In this document: positions 11,580 to 21,486 of the stretch, in pieces | Position numbering within the stretch: the first letter of the stretch is position 1 | Layout of the letters: each line of letters starts with the position of its first letter | Assembly: GCA_036897095.1 (NCBI GenBank) | Contig: JAYMSP010000237.1 | Coordinates: 1-64,000, forward strand | Direction: 5' to 3' | DNA length: 64,000 bases | From: Plantago elongata | Taxonomy: Eukaryota; Streptophyta; Magnoliopsida; Lamiales; Plantaginaceae | Made by a program: the position numbers and the translations under genes | Notes under the pieces: model-generated | What the model saw: the letters and a program-made list of their open reading frames with translations, nothing else | Told to the model about the DNA's origin: nothing | Database searches by the model: none

Positions 11580-13166
11580 GGTTCAGTTAAGTTAATTAAG
11601 TTAATGTTAATCTTTTGGCGGGATTATTGTTAATTTCCGTGGTTAATTAATTAATCCATTAATTAGCAGCAGCAGTAAGTAGTTGATCGATCGATAAATG
11701 AGGGACCAGCCTGCAATTTTATTAATTCCTGTTTACTTTTGCGCTTAATTGCTCCAATCTTTGTTTAATCAACTATATTAGCTAGCCTTGATCAAACAGT
11801 GCTTAATTCCATTTAATTTCAGCTTTTAGGCTCTAATGGCTAATCAACTCTAGTCCTTTGTAAATCAACTAACTTATGTATAATAAAAAGTCACTATTTC
11901 ATCGGTCGGGTATGGTAAATTGTTACGCGGAACAGAACAGTTTCTAATCCTGTGGAGAAGGACAGGGGAAGGGTTGTCTGAAATGGAGGAGCAGAAAGTG
12001 GATGTACACCATCAGTAGTAGTAATTAATTAATTAGGTGATTTGATTAATGAAATGAATAATGGAGGAGGGGTTTATTATTTTATTGGTGTTTAATCTGT
12101 TATTATATTTCTGGAGGTTGCATTGCATGATCCTTATCTGAGCAGATGTGCAGAGAAGATAAATGCTGTAATAAACCTAGGGAGTGATAAAGAATTGGAT
12201 CAATCTGTGACAAGAAGAAGAAGTTAATTAATTGTTAATTTTGACTTTTAGAAGAGGTGAAGACTCGTTTTCGGCTTTTAAATATTCTTTGCATCTTTAT
12301 TTTACTTTATTCAACTCGTCGCTGATCTTTATCTAGCCTTTAGTTAGATTAGAAAAAGAAAGAAAAGTGGCATATTCATAAAGGCGGTTTCTTGTACTTA
12401 TCATTGTGTCTATGGTGTATGGTTGTTAATTAATGATGAGAATCAGGGTTTGAGAGTATTTAATGTAATAAAAAAAGAGTTTGGTTATTTGTGGTACATG
12501 ACAACGTTAACTAGGGTTTTAACTTATTAATTAATAAAGAATAGAATTTGGAATATAGTAATGTTTGGTGTGATTTAGAAGTTGGATATGATTGGTGTCT
12601 ATTTTAGGTGGTGCTAAGTAGGGTTAAGTGAGGATTAGTACTTTCCTTAAAAAGGGAATTAATAGTGTGCTGAGATGCGAATGTCAATAATTATTATTAT
12701 TGGGACCTCATCAAACAAGGTAAGGTATGGGCTTTATGTGACGTGTCCTATGAACTTGTCTCCGTGAACTGTTTCGCGTAATTTGCCCGAATTACTCTTG
12801 TCCAAATCTCGAATAATTATTTGTAATTAATATATTAGATTATGTTTCGTGTGTCATCAATCATCTTATAATAAGATTTATTTCATTGTATTAGATCAAA
12901 ACCTGATGATCTGACTACAGTAAGATTGTTACTGTCTTATCCGGTAAAATTTCGCATTTAACATCTTTTCCAGTATGGACTTTCATATACTACAGTAATA
13001 TATCCTCCACCAACAAATAGCAACTTTTTTTTCTTTACAGTAATTTCAGGTATTTCAATTGAAATTTACACGAGCTGAATTTCCTAAGCTTCGGTTAAAT
13101 TGATGAATTGATTGTGTCGTTTCTCTACCGTAGAGTATATGGTATTTGAATCAAGTTAAAAGTTTT
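11580..13166. other. 3' flank of the ZF-HD gene, then intergenic DNA
   Basis: No gene seen. AATTAATTAA-type strings are frequent. The first few hundred bases are probably 3' untranslated region; an AATAAA-like ATAATAAAAAG lies near 11880. Confidence 0.4.
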
Positions 13167-13245
13167 AGGGGCTGATTGACATGCGACTTAAATGCCCCGA
13201 TTTAAATGCCTGAATATTGATTAAAATTATAGTAGGATTGTTAAA
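13167..13245. mobile_element. hAT-like MITE end, copy C
   Basis: TTAGGGGCTGATTGACATG followed by CGACTTAAATGCCCC matches the inverted right terminus of the element at 5529-5695. The other end could not be placed, so this is a fragment or a diverged copy. Confidence 0.4.
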
Positions 13246-14070
13246 ATTGTGTTTGGTATAAAATTATAATTGAATAGGATATTATATATTTATTATATAG
13301 GTAGAGAAAAATGTTGCTACTGTAGAGCCATTTCAATCTTCGACATTTAAATAACATAACAAACACAAAATTACCATAGATGCTACTTCAATGAACTCTT
13401 ATACTTCTAACATTTTCAATTATTCAGTTGGAATGTTAATTAAGACTGATCATTATCATGTATTACCAAACAAAGGGATGTGTGGAGGCTGAGATTAGCC
13501 ATATTGGCGGTGGGTCGGATGTTCAAGTCAATTGCAATACCTTGTACCTCATCGTCCTTTCAGAGTTTCAAGAAATCATGATGTATATAAGCAGGCACAT
13601 ACAATTTCATAGCGTATACGCTATCTTCGAACGACTTCCAATTAAGCCCAATCTCGACATAACAAATTCAATATCATATCAACGAGTCGTGTGATGAATT
13701 ATTGCTAATCGCGTCCGAGTAAATGGTTGTTTGGGCCCAGAATGGAGAAGTTGGTTACATCATTAATCTTGTTTTGTTGGAAGGGTACTGGGTACGTTGT
13801 TGTCATGAGAGATGGGTAAGGTAAGGTACCAAGGTATGGCAAGGTAATAATAATGCTAAATGAGGATTTAAATTCAACAACCGAAGGCATGGGTCTGTTT
13901 GTTTGCTTTAAATTAATTGACCCTTTATCTGAATTAATTAAATCCCTTATAATATACTCCCTCCAATGTATCTGTATAATCTCCAACATACCAAATGAGA
14001 TAAATGATGTACAACTTGATTTGATTTACCAGGAAGTTTGTAATCTAATTCATTATCTGTTATATTGCTA
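13246..14070. other. Intergenic DNA, no gene seen
   Basis: Frames of 70-95 codons on both strands around 13458-14071 lack recognisable features. A Stowaway-like ACTCCCTCC motif lies near 13955 without a partner. Confidence 0.4.
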
Positions 14071-14143
14071 GAGTGGTCATCTCCCTATTTAAATTGAATA
14101 TTTTATATATAAAAAATTTAATTTCAATTGAAAACGACCACTC
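14071..14143. repeat. Inverted repeat (hairpin), possible MITE remnant
   Basis: GAGTGGTC at 14071-14078 is matched by GACCACTC at 14136-14143, with further imperfect pairing inwards (TTTAAATTG against CAATTGAAA). Just beyond the right arm, ATCAATCAGTCTCTAA resembles the end of the hAT-like family seen at 5695. Confidence 0.45.
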
Positions 14144-15316
14144 AAATTTTATATCAATCAGTCTCTAAGTAATATATAATGATGTATCCGCACCGGTAAA
14201 TAAAGTTTGATTTCGATCGATTAGCTGCGAGGTATTTAAAAAGAAATAGGTATAGTGTATAGACTAACCGGATTTGGGGGGTAATGAACAGGACAGAACA
14301 GAATACTTGGTGCAGCAGTAGTGGGTCGTATAGTAGTATTAGCTGGATTTGATTGATCTTGTAAGATTTGCATAAACATCAAATTGATCATGGCATTGGC
14401 AGCCTTATTAAGACCACATCCTCTCACATGTCATTATTAATCTCCTTGTTTCTTTCTTCTTTTGCTTTCTCATCATCATCATCCTACTCCATTTGCACTT
14501 ATCGTTTTCTTCTTCGATTAATCACATCAATGTTTAGTAATCCAAATAAAAGTTTTAACTTTTTGCATTACTCACATTTAATTACATTTTTCATATTAAA
14601 GGGTAGAATAGTTAATTATTTATTTATGATAATATTGGTACTCACATTTGGAATTGGTTTAGTGGGCACGTCTAGTGATTAGTCTCAGTCAAGAGAAGGG
14701 AGAATTGAAGCCTATGCCTTAGTGGAGAATTGAATTAATGAATCAATGAAATGATATAGGAATTAAATTCCTTGATTGACTTGTTTTATGGTTGGAGATA
14801 TCATCTACTATAGGTTTAAGTGGTGTGATAGTGAGGTCCAGACTATGCCTTATAATTTCACTAAATTAAACTGATTTAAAGAAAATTAATATTATTGTTT
14901 CTAATATTTCACAACACTTACAAGCAACTTGCTTGGGTAAAACTGAACCTTTAATCCTTATTAGTCTTAACACTTAACCAGATTTATACAATCGGATTAA
15001 ATTAAACTGTTTGCGACCCCTAGACTATAGTGATGATCAAGATGATATGTTTTCGTAATAATTTCGATGGGAATGTTACGCCTGATGGATTCAGTTTCAT
15101 GAGTGCAAATTGTAAAATTTTTAACTAACAATGAGGCTAGTCTATTACTTTGCACCTCAAATAAATGGGCCAACACTTTTATGAATGAAATTTTCTTAAC
15201 CGTGAATAATCTACTATTGTAGTATAAGACACTTGGAAAAAAATAACTAAAATTTATTGAAAGTTGAAATAGTTCTTGAAGCTCAAAGTGTGTTGGTTGA
15301 TGCATTGAATATGGAA
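14144..15316. other. Intergenic DNA, no gene seen
   Basis: Frames of about 100 codons at 14368-14682 (+) and 14997-15305 (-) have no domain that I recognise and no sign of neighbouring exons. Confidence 0.4.
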
Positions 15317-16019
15317 TGTCAAGAGTTGGAATATGAGAAGTCCCACATTGTTAAAATTGAGGAAGAAAAAACGACTTATTAACTATTGTATTGAGCTAAA
15401 GGATTGAGCCTTTGGGACACCCTTGCTTTCGAAGGAAGGAAGACCTAGATGAAACTTCACACGACGGGCCTGGGTTGAGGGTTCGGGGTTTGTGGATTTG
15501 CGGTCTAGGGCTGAGTATAATCTTTTTGAGCCATAAACATATTTTGTTTGGTCAGGCTCAAACAAAATTCAAAGCAGAAGAGGCCCAACTCGGTTGGGCT
15601 TGTAGCGAACAAAGATGTTCGTTCGTTGAACGGATTTAACCTTTCGTTCAAAGGATGTGTCTGAACAAAAAAACTCAAAAGTTGGGTCTATTCAAATTTT
15701 TATCTTCGCAAAGACCTGTTCGCAAATGACCGCATCCGTTCATATTGAAACTTTTCCTAATTATAAGTAGGACCCCCCGTAATCGAATTCAACACATAAA
15801 TCCAATTCTTTCTTCCTTCTCTCTATTTCTCTATAGCATGAAGAATTCTTTGTTGTAGTAGTTCGCAGAGTTACTGTTCGAGTGTTTGAGCACTAACTCA
15901 AATATTATTGTTCTATCTTGGAAGATTATTTATTAAATAAATCGTGATCACCAGAGCGAGACAAATATAATTTTAAAGTATAAGGTCCAATCTTTACTCA
16001 ACGGTTTAATTTCAATACA
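15317..16019 (+). mobile_element. Solo LTR fossil (Ty1/copia-type)
   Basis: About 700 bp with the look of a single long terminal repeat. It starts near TGTCAAGAGTTGGAATATGA and soon carries AAGTCCCACATTG, a phrase familiar from the 5' ends of plant copia LTRs. A CT-rich transcription-start-like region follows near 15805-15835, and the stretch ends near TTTCAATACA. No internal coding region and no second LTR are present. I saw no matching 5-bp target duplication, so the ends are approximate. Confidence 0.5.
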
Positions 16020-16949
16020 CTACCACCACGTACGCAAATATTGATCATATGGTGTGAAAAATATCCACAGTATTAAGTTGGAAGGGAATTGATCAGTTTG
16101 GTTGGTAAGGATAAAAAATTGCATCGATCGCATTGTCGGGGGTCACATTTAATTCTCAAAGCACAAACACAGTACTATGGTCTTTTCTCCGTGATTGTAC
16201 TAATGGAGAGTTGGAGACTTGTATTACTATTTAACCGCGTACTTACGTGCTCGTCATCTAAAATTTCATTGAACTTCTTAATTTTTCAGATAAGGATATT
16301 TTAAACTTTAAATTTGATTCAGCACTTCAAATTCTTTCCGATAATATGTATTTATTCGCTTTCAAAATATTAGAACATTTATACAATACGAAGAGATTCT
16401 ATTAACAATAATATATGCATTTTGAAAATGCTTAGGACCATGCTACCCTAATATAAATCTGTTGGAATGTAGAATGTTCATTCCGAGTAGCGTAGGACAT
16501 TTTTTAGGCGTCTCTTAGAGACTTAGATTATGATTTCGATTTGAGTGGTTTTCCCCTCTTACTGTAGTAGTGAGGTTCAACTTTTATATTAAAAGTATGA
16601 AAATACTGGAAGCGATACCATGATCAAATGTTCCAATCTGTGAGGTTTGATTATAGTCAAAGGAGTCTTGTAATGTCTTTCCATAATTTTGGTTACTGCA
16701 AGTTATTTCCAAAACAACAAAATAAAACTTAGGAGCATATATTATGACTCAAAGCTAGGAATGCACGATGTTCTATAAATTTTTTCAATCCACAATGGAT
16801 AGGAAGACCGCCATTAGTTTTTGTTCTCTTCCTAATTTAAAAAAAAGCCACGATCTATGCTACATTCGCCTATTCGAGTCGAGTATTGCTAGACTAGTTT
16901 CCACGAAAGATCCGGATTATGATTTCATGTGTTTAAAAAATATAAGGTT
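16020..16949. other. Intergenic DNA, no gene seen
   Basis: No convincing frame, RNA gene or repeat. Confidence 0.4.
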
Positions 16950-17050
16950 TCGACAACGAAGTGCAACTCAGTTGGTAAGACGGTTCACCTACAATTAACA
17001 GGTTGGGTTCAAGTCACCATTTAACTGTAAAAAAAGTAAAAAAAAAAAAG
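16950..17050 (+). mobile_element. tRNA-derived SINE, copy 2 (best preserved)
   Basis: The + strand reads CGACAACGAAGTGCAACTC, AGTTGGTAAGACGG, TTCACCTACAATTAACAGG, TTGGGTTCAAGTCACC, then TTTAACTGT and a run of A. The A box (GCAACTCAGTTGGTAA) and B box (GGGTTCAAGTCACC) are close to tRNA promoter consensus at normal spacing. A poly-A-type tail closes the element, as in SINEs moved by LINE machinery. Confidence 0.7.
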
Positions 17051-18964
17051 GTTTCATACTTAATGTAAACCTAGTCATGTAGACCTAAGTACTCTTTAAG
17101 TTTTTATCGAAATATAAGTTTAATGATGTGTTTGGTTTGTAGGTTGATTTTTTTCTTTTTTTGGAGTTTATTGGTTGATGTTGACTGGCTAGGTAATTAT
17201 CAATTTGAAAATGTAGGTAATTTTCTTGTCTTAATTGAAACAAGTGAATCTTTGGAGAAGCACGCGACTCACGGAAGAAGCTAGATTTTCTTGTTTTAAT
17301 TTTCGTGATAAAATTATAAGTTGGACCACGTAATCTCTTCAAATAAGCATAAAGCTCACTCTAACTTTATTATTTCTATGCATCTATCTTTTTTTTGGAA
17401 TTTTTTTGTGGTCCCTTATTTTATCATTATTAACTTTGAGCTCAAATTTATTTTCCCTAAATTTTGGTTATACATAATAACATAAATTCTATGGTTTTAA
17501 TTGCACCACCTAACTCTTTGTCTCAGCACAGTGCCAACTTGTGAAGAGATCAATCATCAATATATGATATTAGTTGGCATCCACATTAATAATACTTAGT
17601 GTAATTGTCAATTTTAATCCCTATGAATGTTTAAAAGTTCCGAACTAATTAATTTATCAAGTATATAATCATCTTCATATATCTTATTAATATTATAATA
17701 ACTTACGAACAAATGACAACATAATTTCAGGTTGTTATATGCGTCGAGTGGGTTGCAATCAGGTGTACCCACAACATTCTATTTTAAATTTAAATTGCAA
17801 GTGATAACATATTGCCTTGATCTCAATATTACATAACAAATTGCAACAAGCTCCTATGTTGGATCATGCATCATATGAATAAGAACTTGTCTCCTTTTTA
17901 GTATCCATATGTTTCATTTGGATCTAATGTCATACATGACTTATATGAAAAATCTACGTACTTCTTTATAACTCTATCAATTCTAATCAAACACGATTTC
18001 AATAAATATACTTTGAGATAAATGTTCGACATGTTGAGGGTGTTCGGATTGTAAATGACCATAAAGCAATGTCCAAAATTTGAAGGTTGTGTATAAAATT
18101 GGACATATCATGTGTTCCCCTGCCGCATTTCAACTTGGTTCTATGCATCCCATGTCCATTCTCGTTTGGTGCTTTTCTTGTAATATCTGAGTAATTTTAC
18201 GTGTAATAATTAATTTGTTGTGACATGCACATACAAATTCAGTAATTCTTTGAAATGAAAATTATCATGCGTTCAAATTTTCATATGAACATTATCATAA
18301 GAATATTTTATAAATTATTATGTCCCATGTTATCATTGTATAGAATTTCGATTTGAATCAATCAATCATGAAATGTCCAAAACTGAAATGGTTAGGATTA
18401 GTAGTTGAAGTGCTCATTAATAAGGTGCTAGCTAAGTTACAGGTATTTGTTTTAATAATGGGGACCAATTTATTTTGTCTAACCAAAACGGGATATAGCG
18501 CAGCATATATTATCAGATCCTTTCTGAACTTTAGATCATGTCATGTCAATTTTATTTCTTTTTAATTACAATTGTGCCCTTAATTTCAATTTCAAACCTT
18601 CATATTTTATTTCTTTTTAATTACGGTCATATTCAAACTTAATATAAGGGCGTTAGAAATCTTATATCAATGTCGGGTATTCATTGGTTAATGATGAAAT
18701 GAAAACGGTTAACTACGTAGAAGATCAATTTAAATGTTACTAGTATCAAAAAGTTACCTCGCTCTAAATTGTTCGAGAATTGTGACATTGAATATATCGA
18801 TCATTTAATTAGTGGTTTAACCAAAGTGAAAGCAATTTGATGGCTCAAAAATGACTTCTGAAAATTGAAATAGAGGATTCTGCTATTTACACTCTGGAAC
18901 TCAAATCATGATATGCTTTAATCCCATAAATGGCGTTTTAAGTTTATAAACATCTGGACATGAA
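17051..18964. other. Intergenic DNA, no gene seen
   Basis: AT-rich with only short chance frames (for example 17085-17342, -). No RNA gene or repeat is supported. Confidence 0.4.
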
Positions 18965-19053
18965 GCTGGAGTAGCTCTCCAGCTTAGTTGATTAGAGCAT
19001 GTGGCTGTTAAGTGTTAACCACAAGGTCGAAGGTTCAACCCCTTGGTCTAGTG
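18965..19053 (+). pseudogene. Broken tRNA-Asn(GTT)
   Basis: The segment follows plant tRNA-Asn closely: GCTGGAGTAGCTC, then TAGTTGATTAGAGC, GTGGCTGTTAA, CCACAAGGTCGAAGGTTC and AACCCC. Two extra pieces of about 7 bp interrupt it. One (TCCAGCT) follows the A box start and creates the palindrome AGCTGGAG...CTCCAGCT. The other (GTGTTAA) sits in the anticodon arm and duplicates its neighbour. The acceptor end is also mismatched. It should not make a working tRNA. Confidence 0.75.
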
Positions 19054-21100
19054 AATTTTAGTTTTTCCGTTCAGCTTTTAGGCCAACCCATTTAAAGACC
19101 AACGTTAAGCCCAATTCAGTGTCCATCTCAATCCATGCAATGAATGTCTATTGGGCCTTTATCTGGATTGGATTCTTTCCAAGTAAATTCAAAACCAATG
19201 GGCTATTTGTACTGGACGTTGATTTTCAAATTGTGCTTTTAATTGGAAACGGGCTAATTAACAGGCCGCTTTGCATAATCACTTGCAATTTGCAGGCTTT
19301 CAATTCTGTTTTGAATTTTTCATACAGTTCAATTCAAATTTAGAGTAGCATTGTTTAAAAACCAACATAACACAAGTACAAAATTTTCATCTCCAATCAC
19401 ATTTAGCTAAAACATGTCGTCGAATGCCCGAGTTTTTTTTTAAGCTTAAGAAAGAGAAAGATTTAAACAATACGGAATCCACGAGTAGTTTGTCAACCGA
19501 TATATATATAAAATAGTTAGTGAGGTGATCAACAACTTAACACAATGGAAAACATAGTATAGTATGTAAATGTCACTGCTAATAATGTGACAAGGGAGCA
19601 ATTTTGTGGAGTTGAAATCTCAAGAACATGGTGTGGTGACTCGGTTTTGCAAAGTCTCTTTCTTAATTTATCTCCCACAATGATTTAAGGCCTATATTCT
19701 TGCATGATCATAAGCTGTCCGAATTTGAATGAGGTGATACGAAAGTACCCTTTCATATTCCAAAACCATGAGATTGTGACACCATAGGTCATTGGATTGG
19801 ACATGTACCAAAAAACAATTAACATGTACCAAATGTTTTGTTTCAATACCTAACCTTACAAATAGCTTAGGACCTCTTCTTGTTCTTGCACATGATGAGA
19901 GGATAATGAATTCGATTACCCATTTATATACTTGTATCATGATTTGGTTACTTTTGCCACCTCATTTATGTGTCCCAAACTGTGATTTTGATATGGGAAA
20001 TGGTAACCCGTATAACACGCTCAAATTAATACAATTTCCGAGCCATATAAATGAGATGAGACTGACGTGCTATATACAAAAATGTAGCATTGGAGACGTA
20101 CATAGTAAACCCAAACATTGTATTTGACACGACGTAAGTAATCATCTTGTATGGTGGTTTAATTGTATTAATTGCGTTTGATGGTAACTCTTTACAAATG
20201 GAATTTGCTTCAACTTTTAAACAATAAAGGTAGCATATTTGTAATTTATTTTCTGCAATTCTATTATGGTCGGGCTGAAGATTCTCAACATGTATGTATT
20301 CATATTCATTGTTATTATTCGATTTTGATAGATACCAAAATCTCCAACGACTATGCATGTGTAAACAGATCAGATGCTTTGCTGCACTCATTTATTATTT
20401 GTATTGACAACAAAAAGGTTAGATAAAACAAAACGAAATATTCAAACTCGACAATGACCAAATTAATAGTATGTACTAGTGTACAAAATTAAACTGGATA
20501 ATACAAAGTCTAGCTCCATGCAGAAGGCATCTAAATGAGTTCATATAAAAAAGAAAAAGAATCCTACACATTATTCAAAATCTCTTCTTCACATAAAAGG
20601 AGAAAAAACGATAACAATGAGAATGGAATATTACCCACATTTGAGATTCCAAATTCATATTAAAATGTATCTATTTAATGAGAAGAATTAAGCGTCTCGC
20701 GCAATTTCACACACAAGTGAACTTGTGCGAATGAGTAAGTCATAGTATTGATTTTCGAATTCGTACATTACCTTATTACTCAAGTGAGGTATAGGTTGGT
20801 GTCCTACTAGCTAAATATTTGATCCAACTCACTACACTACAAGCACTATAATCAGGATACAAAAACACACTCACCAAACTAATTAAATAAGAAATCCAAA
20901 TACCTAACCATCACAAAAGCAACAATTAATTAATAAAAAGAGCAAAAGAGCATAAAGCAAGGCCAAGAAAAGCCAAAGTTAATTATATCAAATCATTTCC
21001 AACCAAAACACAATTAACTACACATTTCACATTATTTGTGAATGAATCAACTCACTAACTGATGAACACCAATCCCACACGTAAGGTAAACAAGTCTAAC
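19054..21100. other. Intergenic DNA, no gene seen
   Basis: Frames of 110-121 codons at 19792-20127 (+) and 20026-20391 (-) overlap on opposite strands and have no recognisable domain. The last few hundred bases are probably the 3' untranslated region of the MIF gene. Confidence 0.4.
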
Positions 21101-21385
21101 TTACTCCACTGAATTAGACGATACAACCTCTTCTTGCACCACCCTCTTGTGGAAGTTCCGGTGGCAGCCGCAGGCGGCACATGCCATTGCCTCGTTCGTT
21201 CCCTCCACCCCTACCGGCATAAACTCCCTGCACCCATCCACTGCGTGTCCGCCCACATTAGCAGCGTAATTCCTCTGGCACTCTCCATATCTCACCGTTC
21301 TTACTATATAGCCGGAATTTTCAGATTCTGTTGCGTGATAATGATGGTCCATTTGTGATCTCCTTATCACCACGCGCTTTGCCAT
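21101..21385 (-). CDS. MIF2: MINI ZINC FINGER microprotein (MIF)
   Basis: A 94-residue, single-exon protein made of one ZF-HD zinc finger with no homeodomain. The basic N-terminus MAKRVVIRR is followed by [12 protein letters not shown] (residues ~28-39), then [13 protein letters not shown] and [14 protein letters not shown] (to ~81). Size and layout are those of the MIF family. MIFs bind ZHD proteins through this finger and keep them from DNA or the nucleus. Arabidopsis MIFs affect hormone response and floral meristem ending. Oddity: the His of the usual KNHAA motif, a likely zinc ligand, is Tyr at position 40 (codon TAC). All other Cys and His positions are kept. The MIF2 name rests on its position between ZHD9-like and MYB30-like genes. 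Convergent with the ZF-HD gene about 9.5 kb away. Confidence 0.9.
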   Translation of the reverse strand: MAKRVVIRRSQMDHHYHATESENSGYIVRTVRYGECQRNYAANVGGHAVDGCREFMPVGVEGTNEAMACAACGCHRNFHKRVVQEEVVSSNSVE

Positions 21386-21456
21386 TTATTTAAAAAATTG
21401 AAAGTCAAAAGGTAAGTATGAGAATTATGAGTGATATGGATATGTGTGGAGCAAAG

Positions 21457-21470
21457 AACCCTAACCCTAG
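21457..21470. promoter_or_regulatory. Telo-box-like motif in the MIF leader
   Basis: AACCCTAACCCTAG, two tandem telomere-type repeats, lies between the TATA box and the ATG of the MIF gene. Telo boxes close to transcription starts are known in plant genes active in dividing tissue. Confidence 0.5.
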
Positions 21471-21476
21471 AAGGGA

Positions 21477-21486
21477 TTATTTATAG
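21477..21486 (-). promoter_or_regulatory. TATA box of the MIF gene
   Basis: CTATAAATAA on the minus strand, about 92 bp upstream of the ATG, leaves room for a leader of about 60 bp. Confidence 0.6.

Noticed and set aside
20026-20391. 121-codon minus frame overlapping a 111-codon plus frame
   Set aside because: Overlapping frames on opposite strands, no recognisable domain, no splice partners and AT-rich composition like the flanks.
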